Part shown: positions 13,301-21,768 of the stretch, in pieces | How the letters are laid out: each line of letters begins with the position of its first letter | Numbering within the stretch: position 1 is the stretch's first letter | NCBI GenBank assembly: GCA_031761405.1 | Contig: JASEVX010000001.1 | Coordinates: forward strand, 40,599,728-40,663,727 | Length of the DNA stretch: 64,000 nt | Origin: Serripes groenlandicus | Taxonomy: Eukaryota; Mollusca; Bivalvia; Cardiida; Cardiidae | Direction: 5' to 3' | Program-made: the position numbers and the translations under genes | The notes under the pieces: model-generated | What the model was told of the DNA's origin: nothing | The model's database searches: none | Seen by the model: only the letters and a program-made list of their open reading frames with translations

Positions 13301-16300
13301 GGAGCATTACATGTCATATCATTGGATTTATCCTGCAAAACACATTTTCCTGTAGGAGAAACTTCATTGGTTCAAATTTTGTCACATGACCTGGTGATCC
13401 AATCAGATGGTTTGGAGATTTTGATATCTACAAATGATGGTACTTTGATATGTTTGGGAACTGCAGATGAGATATCCAATGAAGATGTATATAAGGACAG
13501 TTCATATAGACAGACCTTAATGCTTTCTCTACCAGCTGAAACTAGAGCACCAAATGATTTTTTGTATGCAAAAGAAAAGGTATGAATATTTATATCCATT
13601 TTCAGTTGGATCTTACTTCTATTGTACTTGCTTCGGATTTGGGGAACATTATGAGTGAAAAAGTTTCTCATGATGAGCCATTTCGTCCGTTTCCAAAATG
13701 TTCCATACTTTTATTACTTTAAGAATACTTTCATTGGTTCAGATATCATTTTACAGATCTTTTCCATTTTGATGGTTGCTCTGTGTTGTTGTGTTGTGGT
13801 TAGAGTGTACATCATGAAAGCAGGAGACCAGGCTTTGATCCCTGGTTGGTTCCCTCATATAGACGCTTTCTGACGCCTCTGCAGCAGACGGCGTTTTGAA
13901 AACAAAGTGACAAAAGAAGAAGTTGTACAAAACGTGCAATTTCTCCTTTTGCCACAATGTTTTCCACTTTTTGTCATAGGTTATCCATTCAATTATAGAG
14001 ATTTTCTTTGTTTTGACAAAATATGTTTAAAGTCGTCTGCTGCAGGACTTTGAAAGTGGTTGTGGTGGCTTGCCTCTATGGCACTCAGGGTTGCCAGATT
14101 AGCATCAAGACTGATGTGTCGGTGTTAGGATAAGCTTACCAGGAGTACTGGCAATTTACCCAGGAAGTACTGTGATATGACTGAAATACTGTTGAAAAAG
14201 GCATAACACACCATACAAAAAAACAAACAAGCAAACAAGTTTGTTTAATAAAAAGTATCATATGCCATTATTATGAATTTCAAGTGCATAACAAAGTTTT
14301 AAAAAAAAAAAGATTTTTTCCAATAGGCCCTTGGACTGCTGGTGAAACCTGTGCCATAAATAAAGAGCCAGGCCAGCTGGTGCATCTGTGCATTCTACTC
14401 AACATTTTGATCTTGATATCCCTAGTATTGGCTTTGGACTCTTCCAAATGCAAAGCTGGACAAATCTATTTTGAAAAGGTTAGAGAAATATGTTTGCATA
14501 CCGATTTATCTATTTATTTAGTATAGTATATGTACTATTTCTGATTAAATGTTAGTTATACAGTAATTTACATGCACATGTTTACTGAGTTATCATTTGC
14601 AATATCTTTTTTATGTAATGATACGATTTGATGAATTTATCTAGTTGGCTGTCTATGTTAAAGAAGAGAGTAGAAGAACGATGGAAGTGACGGGTAGTAC
14701 CTTCACAATTCATTTTGAAATCATTGATCCAACATACAAACCAGAATCTCATCAAAACTCACAGTATTCACTAAAGGTAATACACATTGAACTAGAAAAT
14801 TACTCAGTTATCCATTTTTAATGTGCAGATGCATTTCTACACATCAACTGCAGACTACTGTAGCCCTTTCCAACATACAGATGCTTTCTGATGCCTCTGT
14901 AGCATACTTCCTTTGATAACATTGTGGCAAAATGAGAAAATGCTCAAAATTACCACAACATTTTCATCAGTATTCAATACCTATATTTCATATTTTCCAT
15001 ATTTATGTTTAAGGGTTTTCAAAGTCATCTGCTGAAAAGCAATTGGACAAAAATATGGAAATTTAATATCCAAATGAAGGCCCTGAGAATCTGCTATTTA
15101 AGACTCAATAAGAGAAGCCATGTTTTTAACAAATCATATCATCAAAATAATTTCAACAATCTTAGAAGTGGATCACCCAAGGAACATAAGAGAAACAAGA
15201 CAAACATTCTGACAAGGGTTCCACTTGATCAAAGTAAAAATTCGACTTCCAGAGTTTTTACAATATTTTCCTTCAATTTGGCTTAGTGACATAGTTTTTA
15301 ACCCAATATGACCTTGGCCTAGATATCGTTAAGAGAAACGTTCTGACCAAGTTTGAATGAATGAATGTATATTGTTTTATGGCGCATCGACAGCTAAGGT
15401 CATTTAGCGCGCAATTAAATTTAATTATTCATGATCCCTGGGTAAACAAACCAGTACTAGGCTAGAAAATGTGCCTTGCCCAAGGGCACTCCACCATGAC
15501 CGTAGTGCCGCGACTGGGGATCGAACCCGGGACACCCGGCTTCGAAATCCCCGACGCTAACAACTCGACCACAGCTGACCAAGTTTGAAGATGCTGGAGC
15601 AAAAATAGCAGCTTATACAGTGTTACCAAGATTTTCCTTCAATTTTGCATATTAACCTAGTTTTTTAACAGACATGACCAATATTCGAACTTGGCCTACA
15701 TATCATTAAGACAAACATTCTGATAAAGTTTCAACGTGCTGAAGTTAAAAATGCAGCCTCCAGAGTGTAAATTTAACCTACTGACCTACTTGTTGACTCA
15801 ATATGATCCATATTCAAATTTAACATACATATCAAGACAAATATACTTATAAAGTTTCAACATGCTCAAGTTAAAAATGTTAACAAGATTTCCCTTCAAT
15901 TTGACCTAGTGACCTAGTTTTTTACCTCATATGGCCTAGTTTCGACATGTCCAAGATTTGATGGAGATGAATGTTCTGATAAACTTTCATGCAGATTGGA
16001 TGCAAAACATAGCCAGTGTTAACACAGCAATTGTTGACTATGGACGGACGACAGACAAAAGGCGATCACAAAATCTCACCTTGAATCTTTCTTTATAGTT
16101 GAAAAAGGTGAAATGGCTCATTATTATGAGCAATGTCACCTTTTGTCACATGGTTTTAAAAATTAGTCTGCTGCAGTTTTGTTGTATGTGGAAAAGAGTT
16201 CAGGAATCTTTTTCAGCGATAGCTGATTAACCTAGGTTTTGACCTAGATGTTAAACAAATGATCTAGATTGTAGACCAAATGTTGTATTTAATGAATAAT

Positions 16301-18950
16301 GTCGAAGAAATAAATGAAATGAAACGTTTTGATTGGTTCGTAGTTAAGTTGGCGATCCTACGAGAGGCACTTATAAGGTGAAGTTTTAAAATGAAATGTT
16401 CTGCATACAAATCTTTAATTGTTTTCCTTAAAAATTAAATTTCAGTGAAAAAAATCAGTGAAAACGTATGAAATATAATATTTATGAGCAAAATATTAAT
16501 TATTTTTGAAACATGATAAGTTTTCAGTTAATTATCGTCAATTGAAATTTATACACCTCTTGGGAGCCTCGCGTAATCTCCAGTCATGTGACGGGGTATT
16601 CTCGGCCTTGATAATCTATTTATAGAAACTGAAGCTGGATGGACATTGCCGAATAGATTATTGTTTTAGTAGTTGATCCTGGGATAAAGATATAAAAAAG
16701 TTGATTCCATCGCTTCCGTTTAGTATTTAATAATTTCTGAGAGTTTACATAATTTTGGCTGACACGTGGTTCTAAAAAGAAAGAGATAAACAAAAAACAC
16801 GCAATCTACACTCGATGACCGATTCTATATCTTTTTAAGAACAATATTCTAATCGAACAGTGTTTCAACTGGTTCACGATTATAATGCATTACCATTTCA
16901 AGGAGTTGTCGAAATTATTAGATATTTTATAATTCATGGAAAATTATTGATTGTTTTGTTTACTAACAAAACCTTTTTGATATTCAAGTCAAATAATATG
17001 CGCATGTTCCGTTTCTTAGTGTTTTCTCATATTGATCGCCGTTTATCTTTTTTTTAAAGATTTTTCTTGTTTTGACTGATGAGACATTCTTTGATCATGA
17101 TCTATTTTAAAAACTGCTTTATCGTCACTTTGAAAATATGACACAAATCTAGTAATTAAATTAGGAAAAATCCCTGCCAAATTTGAAAAGTTCAAAAGCA
17201 ACATTGTAACAGCCAATAAAACATTTCCAGTATTGCAGCCATCGCTAACTTGAAGCATTTACTAATACTTTTCCTACATATTTACTTATATGTGATCACA
17301 TGTAATTGTTTACCTGATGTTATAGTGTTAGAGTTTTTTGCTTTGAAATATTGCAACATCTAGATAATTTTAATAGATTTTAAAATCAAACTTCAAAACA
17401 GTGTGGGAAAAGGAAGAATTGCTTGTTTCAAATATTGTCTACTGCACAAGTTTGCATTTAGTCATCTGTATCGAGAAAATTTTAACCCTTTCCCACCTAC
17501 AACAATTTTGCAGCAGACGACTTTGAAAAAATAGAAAATCTCTTTAATTGAATGCAAAACATTGTTGCAAAAGAAAGAAATTGCTCGTTTTGAGCAGTTT
17601 CTTCTTTTGTCACTTTGTTTTCAAAAAGCTGTCTGCTGCAGAGGCGTTAGAAGGTGTCATTATGAGGGAAAGTTGAAAACATTGGTGACATTAGGAGAAA
17701 TCACTCATTATGAGAAATTTCACCTTTGCTCACAAGGTTTTCAAAAGTTGTCTGCTGCAATTAGGTCAAAATACATCTGTAAGTGAGAAACTGTTTATGT
17801 TGCAACATATCACTGTTCACTACTACATTATATAATTTAACCCTTTCCCCACACACAGACACCTGTTGACACATCTGATGCAGAAGACTTTTGACAATAT
17901 AATGAGCAATTTCTACTTTATTTTCCAAAAGTTGTCTGCCGCAGACCAAAGGCGTCTATAGATAAGTGGGAAGGTGTTGAACTAATGATCTGTGTTCTGT
18001 ACCCTCAGGTTTATTTTGGAAGGAACGAGTTATTTAAATCAACCTACTCATCGCCCGGTTCCCACACTATTACGGTGACCTCACATCCACAGCCCAGTCA
18101 TGGTCATATTACACTCACACTGATCAACAGCAATGGTCAGGTGGTACAAGATGTGTTTCCTATTAGGTATGTGTGTTATGTTTTCCATACTTTAACCCTC
18201 CCTTTCCCACATTCAGCAATACTGCTTAACCCTTTCCCTCATACGACAATTCTGCAACAGACGAATTTGAACGTATTTTGTCAAAACATAGAAAATCTCC
18301 ATAATTGAATGACAAAAAGTGGAAAACATTGTGACAAAAGGAGAAATTGCACGTAGTATACTTCTCACATAGACATATAATAATAACCTATTGGCCCATA
18401 TTTACCTATTTTGATGCATCTGCAGCAGATCCCGACTTTTTATCTAATTAGCAATATCTCCTTTTACAACCATGTTTTAAATGATTATGCTCTTATCTAT
18501 AGATATTTCCAACATTTTCAAAGTCGTCTGCTGCAGATTTATTGTATGTTTGTAATGGTTAAATGTTTGACCAATAATCTATTGAGAGTAATCTGATTTT
18601 AAGTCATTCTGGAAGTACAATTGACATAAGGAAACATGGAATGGACGATATGGAGCCTTGAAACATTGTGTGCACTTTCATTTTCCTCAAAATGTTTTCA
18701 AAATCATCTGCTAAAGACGTATCTTAACAATTTGGAACTTAGAAAATTTCAGATATTTTTATTACATCATTAACAGCACCTCCCTGAGTTGGTTCTTTGT
18801 TTTCTTTTCAGATTTAATCAGGTTATTTTAGAAGATCTCCAGTGGTTATTAATGGCGCCATTTGTTACCATGGTGATAATTTTACTAGTAATTCATGGAT
18901 TTCCAGCTAAAGACTTATTACCTGTAACACATCAATCTAAAAAGAAATAA
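1222..18950 (+). CDS. DEX1-like FG-GAP repeat membrane protein, C-terminal 567 residues in 11 exons (5' end outside window)
   Basis: Seen: joining 1222-1329, 2690-2791, 3783-3910, 4845-4977, 6255-6437, 9216-9412, 10709-10835, 13283-13579, 14645-14776, 18009-18166 and 18812-18950 gives 1704 nt, an open frame of 567 codons plus TAA, with AG/GT at every junction. The protein has acidic Ca-type loops of FG-GAP/beta-propeller type (DINGDGMLD, DINGDGRIE, DLDRNGGHLE, DVNKDKTIE, DVDGDGYVD). These are followed by a beta-rich extracellular domain, one transmembrane helix and a short basic tail. Family knowledge: the order and signature VIADINGDG...SYFFDEEDY match plant DEFECTIVE IN EXINE FORMATION 1 and its animal homologues, which are putative calcium-binding type I membrane proteins with integrin-alpha-like repeats. 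The animal function is poorly known. The N-terminus, signal peptide and first repeats should lie left of base 1. The gene converges on DNAL1. Confidence 0.92.
1450..1679 (+). repeat. Family A TTAA palindromic MITE, complete, forward
   Basis: Reference description of family A. Ends are (T)TAACCCTTTCCCTCATA and its complement TATGAGGGAAAGGGTTAA. Subterminal CTGCAGCAGACG is mirrored by CGTCTGCTGCAG. The centre is a long stem (ggcaaaaggagaaattgctc paired with gagcaatttct...ttttg). There is no coding capacity. TTAA at both borders plus a CCCTTT start suggests piggyBac-type mobilisation (inference). Forward is defined here as the AATTCTGCAG end on the left. Confidence 0.85.
2690..2791 (+). CDS. DEX1-like exon b (34 codons)
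   Basis: Acceptor cctccag before 2690 and donor gtatgt after 2791; phase 0 at both ends. The peptide runs IKPVHVKQDWYTK to DGNVNK, the linker that precedes the next propeller blade in the family. A family A palindromic element begins only 16 bp inside the following intron. Confidence 0.88.
2808..3037 (-). repeat. Family A MITE, 230 bp, reverse
   Basis: TTAA to TTAA, exactly 230 bp. It starts 16 bp after the DEX1-like exon b donor, so it has not destroyed the 5' splice site. Confidence 0.85.
3136..3314 (+). repeat. Family A MITE, 179 bp, internally deleted
   Basis: Both TTAA ends are intact. The gagcaatttcttct arm is missing, so the inner hairpin is halved. It lies about 100 bp from the 2808-3037 copy in the opposite orientation. 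Confidence 0.8.
3783..3910 (+). CDS. DEX1-like exon c (42 codons + 2 nt)
   Basis: Acceptor gattcag before 3783 and donor gtaaat after 3910. It encodes DRSFLPVDPHVLATPVIAD, then INGDGRIEEIVVPVSYFFDE. The block TPVIAD-NGDG-VSYFF is the best family signature in the gene and is shared with plant DEX1. Ends in phase 2. Confidence 0.93.
4398..4620. repeat. Small inverted-repeat element with ttctcgaacct arms
   Basis: gttctcgaacct near 4410 is mirrored by aggttcgagaa near 4588, with a further gttcgagaacaggg after it. AT-rich centre, no coding. Family not recognised. Confidence 0.4.
4845..4977 (+). CDS. DEX1-like exon d
   Basis: Acceptor ctttccag before 4845 and donor gtaagt after 4977. It completes the split Arg codon and encodes LPESFQHINHINS, then YVISAVVIINLSTM and DETIILDLTT. 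The hydrophobic VVIINL followed by LDL is the usual blade strand of this family. Phase 2 in, phase 0 out. Confidence 0.9.
4996..5175. repeat. TTAA-bounded GC-rich element
   Basis: Begins TTAACCCTTTCCCACATACAGTA like family A and ends CAGGGGGTTAA. The core is GC-rich, unlike its surroundings, with repeated cgcggacaaat and gtccgcg blocks and the perfect 16-bp palindrome GGGTGGAATTCCACCC at 5099-5114. It starts 18 bp after the exon d donor. Confidence 0.5.
5176..6254. other. Intron, no feature recognised
   Basis: AT-rich intron between exons d and e. Short open frames only. A small inverted motif ggcattgctcgttctgagcaat at 5911-5932 resembles the family A core. Confidence 0.4.
6255..6437 (+). 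CDS. DEX1-like exon e (61 codons)
   Basis: Acceptor ttttccag before 6255 and donor gttagt after 6437; phase 0 at both ends. It encodes KNLGYPAYIMFTPTVIDLDR, then NGGHLEIVVGTSVGNIHVID, then a GFPYSMDSIHGQ turn. This is an FG-GAP blade with a DLDRNGG loop. Confidence 0.94.
6440..6660. repeat. Family B MITE copy (GAGTACCC palindrome), degenerate
   Basis: Shares aactccagataacggggtgttttgcat at the left, an inner tactcaaa...cctttgagtacccc stem, and gctccttacctggacctctg at the right, with the family B copies at 19045-19215 and 60660-60850. Confidence 0.6.
6678..6911 (-). repeat. Family A MITE, reverse
   Basis: TTAA to TTAA. The outer right end reads gtatgggggaaagcgttaa, two changes from the usual end. 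A further decayed family A fragment follows directly (6909-6970). Confidence 0.82.
7121..7626. repeat. Cluster of decayed family A MITE fragments
   Basis: Three head-to-tail decayed copies (about 7121-7310, 7310-7420 and 7428-7626). Each is recognisable by ccctttcccnca ends and a ctgcagcag subterminal block. Confidence 0.6.
7963..9100 (+). mobile_element. Tandem-core element with (GTGC)n and about 166-bp repeats
   Basis: The left end has a hairpin AGCTCCACTGGCTGAAAGCC...CAGTCGAGCT, then a GTGC microsatellite (8019-8070). About 5 units of 165-168 bp follow, each with aatcttcttctc, ttttcaaataattttgtagaaatgttcc, and catggccgccagggggcggggc. It ends tactggccctcttgggcctcttgtt. It is repeated in reverse at 37463-38250. 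The plan (hairpin end, microsatellite, tandem core) recalls bivalve pearl/Helentron-associated elements (inference). Confidence 0.65.
8019..8070. repeat. GTGC/GCGT microsatellite
   Basis: Tandem gtgc units interrupted by tgcgcgtgcgtgtgtg. It lies between the hairpin end and tandem core of the 7963-9100 element. Confidence 0.9.
9216..9412 (+). CDS. DEX1-like exon f (two loops)
   Basis: Acceptor tattacag before 9216 and donor gttagt after 9412. It encodes VTAADVNKDKTIELIAIDTS, then a WESKVSG strand and a second loop DVDGDGYVDVIIATNDG. The ADVN..-IELI pattern matches the DEX1 sixth/seventh blades. Ends in phase 2, splitting a Gly codon. Confidence 0.94.
9669..9681 (+). promoter_or_regulatory. 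Perfect DR1 nuclear receptor motif in intron
   Basis: AGGTCAAAGGTCA, the consensus RXR/HNF4/PPAR direct repeat with 1-bp spacing. It lies in decayed repeat DNA. Function unknown. Confidence 0.3.
9725..9890. repeat. SINE-like repeat (related to 14055-14220 and 60030-60545)
   Basis: Shares ggctgccctcagttatgctc, ggttagcattacgactgactggctggtgtcagg, acccaggaaactg and gttgaaagcagcataaagcaccaatcaatcaatc with the other two copies. The short aatc tail is typical of a 3' SINE end. Confidence 0.55.
10253..10392 (+). repeat. Dispersed repeat, inverted partner at 29714-29850
   Basis: taatttaatcatcattgttaaaagtgtacagcctataatttgtcttcggtaatatg-type sequence, present in reverse complement in the DNAL1 3' region with few changes. 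Confidence 0.7.
10428..10657 (+). repeat. Family A MITE, 230 bp, forward
   Basis: TTAA to TTAA, exactly 230 bp, with the best-preserved hairpin centre (gaaattgctcgttttgagcaatttc). It ends 51 bp before DEX1-like exon g, the closest upstream copy to an exon. Confidence 0.9.
10709..10835 (+). CDS. DEX1-like exon g
   Basis: Acceptor tttcatag before 10709 and donor gtatga after 10835. It completes the Gly codon and reads DVYALNGVTGNILDNWPIKT, then GHSITSNVLVTKVSQTRNDL. It is the closing strand of the blade begun in exon f. Ends in phase 0. Confidence 0.92.
10975..11190 (+). repeat. Family A MITE, forward, left end lost
   Basis: Begins gagctcatacgacaattctgcag, so the CCCTTTCC end is missing. The right end reads tatgagggaaaggatttac. 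Confidence 0.75.
11191..11873. other. Intron, no feature recognised
   Basis: No coding with splice support. Partial tRNA-like or SINE-like words (gcaacagctcagttggtaac at 11473-11492) suggest an old SINE fragment. Confidence 0.35.
11874..12678. mobile_element. 805-bp element with 20-bp perfect terminal inverted repeats
   Basis: 11874-11893 reads ACACTGGCACTCCTCTATAA and 12659-12678 is its exact reverse complement. The interior has inverted motifs (ccagccaatcgtatttg twice, cttggctcccaa near both ends) and no intact ORF. Non-autonomous DNA transposon; superfamily not determined. A related end occurs near 46320-46400. Confidence 0.7.
12703..12936 (+). repeat. Family A MITE, cccacata subtype
   Basis: actctttcccacatacaataaatctgcagcagac at the left, the inner gaagttgctcttcatgagcaatttctc stem, and tatgtgggaaagtatt at the right. 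This subtype has CACATACA instead of CTCATACG. Confidence 0.75.
12987..13065. repeat. TAG trinucleotide microsatellite
   Basis: Interrupted (tag)n/(gta)n tract in the intron before exon h. Confidence 0.9.
13283..13579 (+). CDS. DEX1-like exon h (99 codons, longest)
   Basis: Acceptor tttgaccag before 13283 and donor gtatga after 13579; phase 0 at both ends. It starts VFLSNDGALHVISLDLSCKT, carries STNDGTLICLG (final blade), and ends SLPAETRAPNDFLYAKEK. This is the transition from the propeller to the membrane-proximal domain. Confidence 0.93.
13850..14047 (-). repeat. Family A MITE, reverse, truncated at right
   Basis: Starts ttccctcatatagacgctttctgacg and breaks off at gtcgtctgctgcagg, so the outer right end is missing. 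Confidence 0.75.
14055..14220. repeat. SINE-like repeat copy
   Basis: gtggcttgcctctatggcactcagg, agcatcaagactgatgtgtcggtgttagga, taccaggagtactgg and gaaatactgttgaaaaaggcataacacacca align with 9725-9890 and with the interrupted copy at 60030-60545. Confidence 0.5.
14645..14776 (+). CDS. DEX1-like exon i (membrane-proximal domain)
   Basis: Acceptor ttatctag before 14645 and donor gtaata after 14776; phase 0 in and out (44 codons). It encodes LAVYVKEESRRTMEVTGSTF, then TIHFEIIDPTYK. The VTGS-F-I-FEI-D segment matches the juxtamembrane beta-sandwich of DEX1 proteins. Confidence 0.93.
15290..16090. repeat. Degenerate tandem-core element (tttgacctagtgacctag units) interrupted by a SINE
   Basis: Units of about 140-150 bp with gacctagtttttgac, tatcattaagacaaacattctgataaagtttcaa and gttaacaagattttccttcaatttg. 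It ends with ggacggacgacagacaaaaggcgatcaca. Same family as 31251-32145. Split by the SINE at 15358-15574. Confidence 0.65.
15358..15574 (-). mobile_element. tRNA-derived SINE with 15-bp target site duplication
   Basis: On the - strand the head has a box A (GTGGTCGAGTTGTTAGCG) and box B (GGGTTCGATCCC) at tRNA spacing. A body with cgcgctaaatgacc follows, then an ATTC-rich tail. CTGACCAAGTTTGAA flanks it at 15343-15357 and 15575-15589, a perfect 15-bp duplication typical of LINE-mediated insertion. Confidence 0.85.
16091..17480. other. Intron, little recognised
   Basis: Contains a decayed family A half (16098-16200) and AT-rich unique DNA. Open frames at 16860-17057 and 17043-17258 have no family match and lack coding character. 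Confidence 0.4.
17482..17672 (+). repeat. Family A MITE, forward, internally deleted
   Basis: ttaaccctttcccacctacaac on the left and cattatgagggaaag on the right. The middle atagaaaatctctttaattgaatg is joined directly to aaaacattgttgcaaaag. A second decayed copy follows at 17690-17790 and a third at 17838-17975. Confidence 0.75.
18009..18166 (+). CDS. DEX1-like exon j (membrane-proximal domain)
   Basis: Acceptor accctcag before 18009 and donor gtatgt after 18166. It encodes VYFGRNELFKSTYSSPGSHT, then LTLINSNGQVVQDVFPIR. It ends in phase 2 inside the Arg codon, just before the transmembrane exon. Confidence 0.93.
18227..18350 (+). repeat. Family A MITE, left half only
   Basis: ttaaccctttccctcatacgacaattctgcaacagacg to gacaaaaggagaaattgcacg, then unrelated sequence. 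A second decayed piece with tgcatctgcagcag and gtcgtctgctgcagatttattg spans 18414-18560. Confidence 0.7.
18812..18950 (+). CDS. DEX1-like last exon: transmembrane helix, tail and stop
   Basis: Acceptor tcttttcag before 18812. It encodes FNQVILEDLQ, a hydrophobic helix WLLMAPFVTMVIILLVIHGF, and the tail PAKDLLPVTHQSKKK, then TAA at 18948-18950. The FP-KDLLPVT motif after the helix is typical of the animal family. The tail ends in three lysines but does not fit the strict KKxx retrieval signal. No clear AATAAA was found in the following 200 nt. Confidence 0.94.
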
Positions 18951-19044
18951 CATCAGCTGTTTGTAGTGTGTGTTTTTCACTTTGTTAATGTCTATGGCTT
19001 GTTTTAAACATGTGACATTCTCATGTAAGAAATTAACGATATTA

Positions 19045-19215
19045 GTATGACACAGAGGACTAGACAAGAGGGAGTGAACAGGTCTTTTCCCCACAATATT
19101 TATCTTATTACTCAACAAAATCCTATGTTGTGGATTCTTTTAAGTACCCACAACATAGGGTTTGAATGTCATATAAGGATTTTAGGACATGAAAATTGCC
19201 CCTTATCTAGAACTC
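19045..19215. repeat. Family B MITE, single copy
   Basis: Reference copy. Ends cagaggactagacaagaggg and ccccttatctagaactctg are inverted. The centre has cctatgttgtgg...taagtacccacaacataggg. No coding. It lies just after the DEX1-like stop, so it may be inside its 3' UTR. Confidence 0.7.
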
Positions 19216-19269
19216 TGAAATTATTGATATGATGTGTCCGGACCCTTTTTATACACCCTTTATTTTAAA

Positions 19270-20200
19270 ACGGGACGTATTATAGTTTTACCTTTAGCGT
19301 ACAGGCGGGCGGCGTCCAGTATGTTGGCCGCCAAAAAACTTTTGAAGCCTTTGTCCAATCATCACCATTGTCACAATGTGTATTGGCATAATATCTTGGA
19401 CAAGTTCAATAACTAGCCATATCGCTCTAGTCACTCGAGAGTTATCGCCCTCCAATTATAGAAATTAACTAGAATTGGTCTTGTCTGTTCAATAACTTTA
19501 GAAGCCTTTATCCAATCATCGCCAACTTTGGTCACAATGTGTATTGGCACAATATCTTGGACATGTTCGATAATTAGTCATATCGCTTTAGTCACTCAAG
19601 AGTTATCACCCTTTAATTATAGAAATTGCCTAAAATTGGTCTTTTCTGCTCAAAAACTTTAGAAGCCTTCGACTAATCATCACCAAATTTATTCAGAATG
19701 TGAATTGGCATAATATCTTGGATGAGTTAGAACACTATATTGCTGTAGTCACTTGAGAGTTATTGCCCTTTAGTTATAGAAATTACCACCAAATTTGGTC
19801 AAAATGTGTATTTGCATAATATCTTGGTTAATTTTGTAAAAATGGGTCATGTCAGGTTAAAAATGTATCACTTGTTTCACAATATAACTTGACTATTCAG
19901 AGTTATGGCTCTTGTATTACTTAAATTGCATAAAGTTTATGTTGTCTGTGCTGTAACACGAATACATTTTATTTGATCATCACCAAATTTAGACAATATG
20001 TTGATGGGCAGAATATCTTGGTCAGGTTCGATAACTAACCACGTTTTCTTAGTCACTCCACACTTGTGTCCCTCGAAATGGCCAAAACTGTATTAACAGT
20101 GTCCCCTATCTAAAATTTGCCCGACGTACAACCAATTATCACTATACTTGGTCTCAAAAAAACAGGAAGGGCATATTTTGTGACAGTTGGCACTCTTGTT
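19270..20200. repeat. Degenerate tandem block (ccaatcatcaccaa units)
   Basis: About 5 divergent units of 165-180 bp. Each has agaagcctttgtccaatcatc, ggtcacaatgtgtattggcataatatcttggac, tcgctttagtcactcaagagttat and tagaaattgcctaaaattggtc. It begins with a ggcgggcggcgtccag fragment. Confidence 0.65.
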
Positions 20201-20252
20201 CAAATTGAAACCATCCAAAGGTAGTCAATAGAGACTACTATGTATTATTATA

Positions 20253-20430
20253 TAACCCTTTCCCTCATATAGACGCTTTCTGATGCCTCTGCAGCAGACG
20301 GCTCCTTTTGCCACAATGTTTTCCACTTTTTATCATGGGTTATCCATTCAATTATGGAGATTTTCTATTTTTTGACAAAATACGTTCAAAGTTGTCTGCT
20401 GCAGAATTGCCGTATGAGGGAAAGGGTTAA
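20253..20430 (-). repeat. Family A MITE, reverse, inner arm deleted
   Basis: Both ends are present. The deletion joins gcagacggct to ccttttgccacaatg, removing one hairpin arm. A cccactaaca-type decayed copy follows at 20451-20610. Confidence 0.8.
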
Positions 20431-20691
20431 GAATTATTCTGTTTGATTCATTAACCCTTTCCCTCTAACAGTCAATTTATGATGACTGCAGCAGCTGACT
20501 TTTGAAATAATTGTGGCAAAAGGAGGAATTGCATAGAGATTTTCTTTATTTGAACTTAATGATTTCAAAGTCATCTACTGCAGATTTGTTGTATGTAGGA
20601 AAGTGTTAAGGAAAAACCTGATAAAAGCATCAGTCAAACAATGCAGAAATGGTTAGTTTGCAGTGGTTCATATTTTGTGTGCCCTAACTCA

Positions 20692-21768
20692 CACAGGGAC
20701 GTGCTCCTCTAAAAATAAATATGACCCTATGCATAAATATCAACGTTGATATTTATGCATGGGGTCATATTTATTAGTCCCCTACCGGCGTGCCGAAGGG
20801 GACTATTAGGTTTGCACTCCGTCCGTCCATCTGTCAGTCAGTCAGTCAGTCAGGCAAATTTTTGTCCGGAGCATATCTCCAAAACTGTACTAGCTATGGC
20901 TATGAAATTCCATATGTGGATACATCTCATCAATGCGGAGTGCAGTGCATATGAACCATAACTCTTGCTTCCCTAATTTTTGAGTTATTTCCCTTTCTTT
21001 AATTTCATACTTGATTTTTGTCCGGAGCATATCTCCAAAACTGTACTAGCTATGGTTATGAAATTTCACACATGGGTGCATCTCATCAAGGGGGAGTGCA
21101 GTGGACATGAACCATAACTCTTGCTTGCCTAATTTTTGAGTTATTTCCCTTTCTTTATTTTCATACTTGATTTTTGTCCGGAGCATATCTCCATAACTAT
21201 ACTAGCTATGGCTATGAAATTTCACACATGAATACATCGTATCAAGGGGGAGTGCAGTGGACATGAACCATAACTCTTGCTTGCCTAATTTTTTAGTTAT
21301 TTCCCTTTCTTTATTTTCATACTTGATTTTTGTCCGGAGCATATCTCCAAAACTGTACTAGCTATGGTTATGAAATTTCACACATGGATGCATCTCATCA
21401 AGGGGGAGTGCAGTGGACATGAACCATAACTCTTGCTTGCCTAATTTTTGAGTTATTTCCCTTTCTTTATTTTCATACTTGATTTTTGTCCGGAGCATAT
21501 CTCCATAACTATACTAGCTATGGCTATGAAATTTCACACATGAATACATCGTATCAAGGGGGAGTGCAGTACACATGAACCATAACTCTTGCTTCCCTAA
21601 TTTTTGAGTTATTTCCCTTTCTTTATTTTCATACTTTATTGTCTTGATATACCTAAACATTGGGTTGCTATGACAACAGAAACAGACTCAAAAGTGCAAA
21701 CCGGTAGGGGACTATGGTATTGCTTGCAATCCTCCAGTTACTTGTTTTTAGAGGGGCACATGCCTGTG
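20692..21768. mobile_element. Element with 24-bp TIRs, 62-bp palindrome and 156-bp tandem core
   Basis: 20692-20715 and 21745-21768 are inverted repeats matching at 21 of 24 positions (cacaggnangtgcncctctaaaaa). Inside are a 62-bp palindrome (20714-20775), tagtcccctaccgg / ccggtaggggacta inverted blocks, a (cagt)n run at 20833-20852, and five units of exactly 156 bp starting with tccggagcatatctcc at 20865, 21021, 21177, 21333 and 21489. No intact ORF. Confidence 0.8.
20714..20775. repeat. 62-bp near-perfect palindrome without loop
   Basis: Two 31-bp arms meet at aacgtt (20744/20745). 30 of 31 pairs match; the exception is T20728-G20761. It could extrude as a cruciform. It lies just inside the left TIR of the 20692-21768 element. 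Confidence 0.95.

Noticed and set aside
14284..14526. Open frame with acceptor-like and donor-like borders between DEX1-like exons h and i
   Set aside because: Both neighbouring exons need phase 0, and in that phase the segment has TAA after ten codons. Its right part resembles a dispersed repeat also seen near 10018. Joining exon h directly to i keeps the frame and the family alignment.
15500..15574. Possible functional tRNA gene on the - strand
   Set aside because: It is the head of a SINE with its own target duplication.
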